Shown here: positions 21,289 through 21,346 of the stretch, in pieces
Layout of the letters: every line of letters begins with the position of its first letter
Position numbering within the stretch: position 1 is the stretch's first letter
Source: Pseudomonadota bacterium
GTDB taxonomy: Bacteria; Pseudomonadota; Alphaproteobacteria; Sphingomonadales; Sphingomonadaceae
Direction of reading: 5' to 3'
DNA: 21,346 nt
NCBI GenBank assembly: GCA_023413015.1
Contig: JAEZQR010000290.1
Location: forward strand, 1-21,346
The notes under the pieces: model-generated
What the model was told of the DNA's origin: nothing
What the model saw: the letters and a program-made list of their open reading frames with translations, nothing else
The model's database searches: none
Made by a program: the position numbers and the translations under genes

Positions 21289-21346
21289 CCAAGCCATCGA
21301 TCGATCTCGGGCTCGGCAATCTCAGCGAGTTTGAACCCGCGCCCGA
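21285..21346 (+). CDS. Start of the parA partner gene (truncated at window edge)
   Basis: ATG 21285 overlaps the parA stop (ATGA). Only 20 residues are visible, MTKPSIDLGLGNLSEFEPAP. The position is where the DNA-binding partner of a type Ib ParA would be encoded, but the visible part has no diagnostic motif. Confidence 0.7.
   Translation, partial: MTKPSIDLGLGNLSEFEPAP

Overview
The window is GC-rich and its genes resemble those of an alphaproteobacterium, most likely a sphingomonad: RegB/RegA redox control, a cyoABCD-SURF1 quinol oxidase cluster, catabolic CoA genes under a TetR regulator, and dense short ATGA gene overlaps. The right half is a plasmid backbone (MobV relaxase, type Ib ParA and an overlapping partner gene), so the contig is probably a plasmid or megaplasmid, or carries an integrated one. 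No replication initiator, rRNA, tRNA, CRISPR array or recognisable insertion sequence was seen.

Layout. 1-2459: a CoA-substrate module. A truncated acyl-CoA ligase and a TetR regulator lie on the minus strand, divergent from a crotonase-fold enzyme; two palindromes sit between them. 2793-10949: a respiratory module. cyoA-B-C-D, SURF1, regB and regA run leftward, with stop and start overlapping at cyoC/D, cyoD/surf1, surf1/regB and regB/regA; an MFS transporter diverges from cyoA. A terminal quinol oxidase, its assembly factor and a quinone/redox-sensing two-component system therefore look like one expression unit. 10950-11360 is a gene-poor seam.

11361-15594: accessory plasmid genes. Two small hypothetical genes run leftward. 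A structured RNA with a strong intrinsic terminator, then two palindromes, precede a rightward train of about fourteen very small genes, most joined by ATGA, GTGA or TGATG overlaps. The train starts with a ribbon-helix-helix-like protein and a DUF2384-like antitoxin homologue, includes a DUF7695-like protein, contains two paralogous ~56-residue proteins, and has two places where a single missing base appears to break a tiny gene. 15810-18666: a MobV relaxase with an unusual N-terminal extension and a conserved-looking upstream partner, both leftward.

18667-20598 is about 1.9 kb without a convincing gene, but it is highly structured. It contains five degenerate 24/25-bp direct repeats (18728-18850). 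It then holds a long tract rich in CTAG/CTATG/GTAGG in which the TA steps lie on a 5/10-bp grid; seven consecutive TA steps are exactly 10 bp apart at 20120-20180. This tract ends at the parA promoter region. My leading hypothesis is a helically phased, type Ib centromere-like or DNA-wrapping site; it is the most unusual element in the window. All calls are by reading the sequence and supplied translations; no database search was possible.
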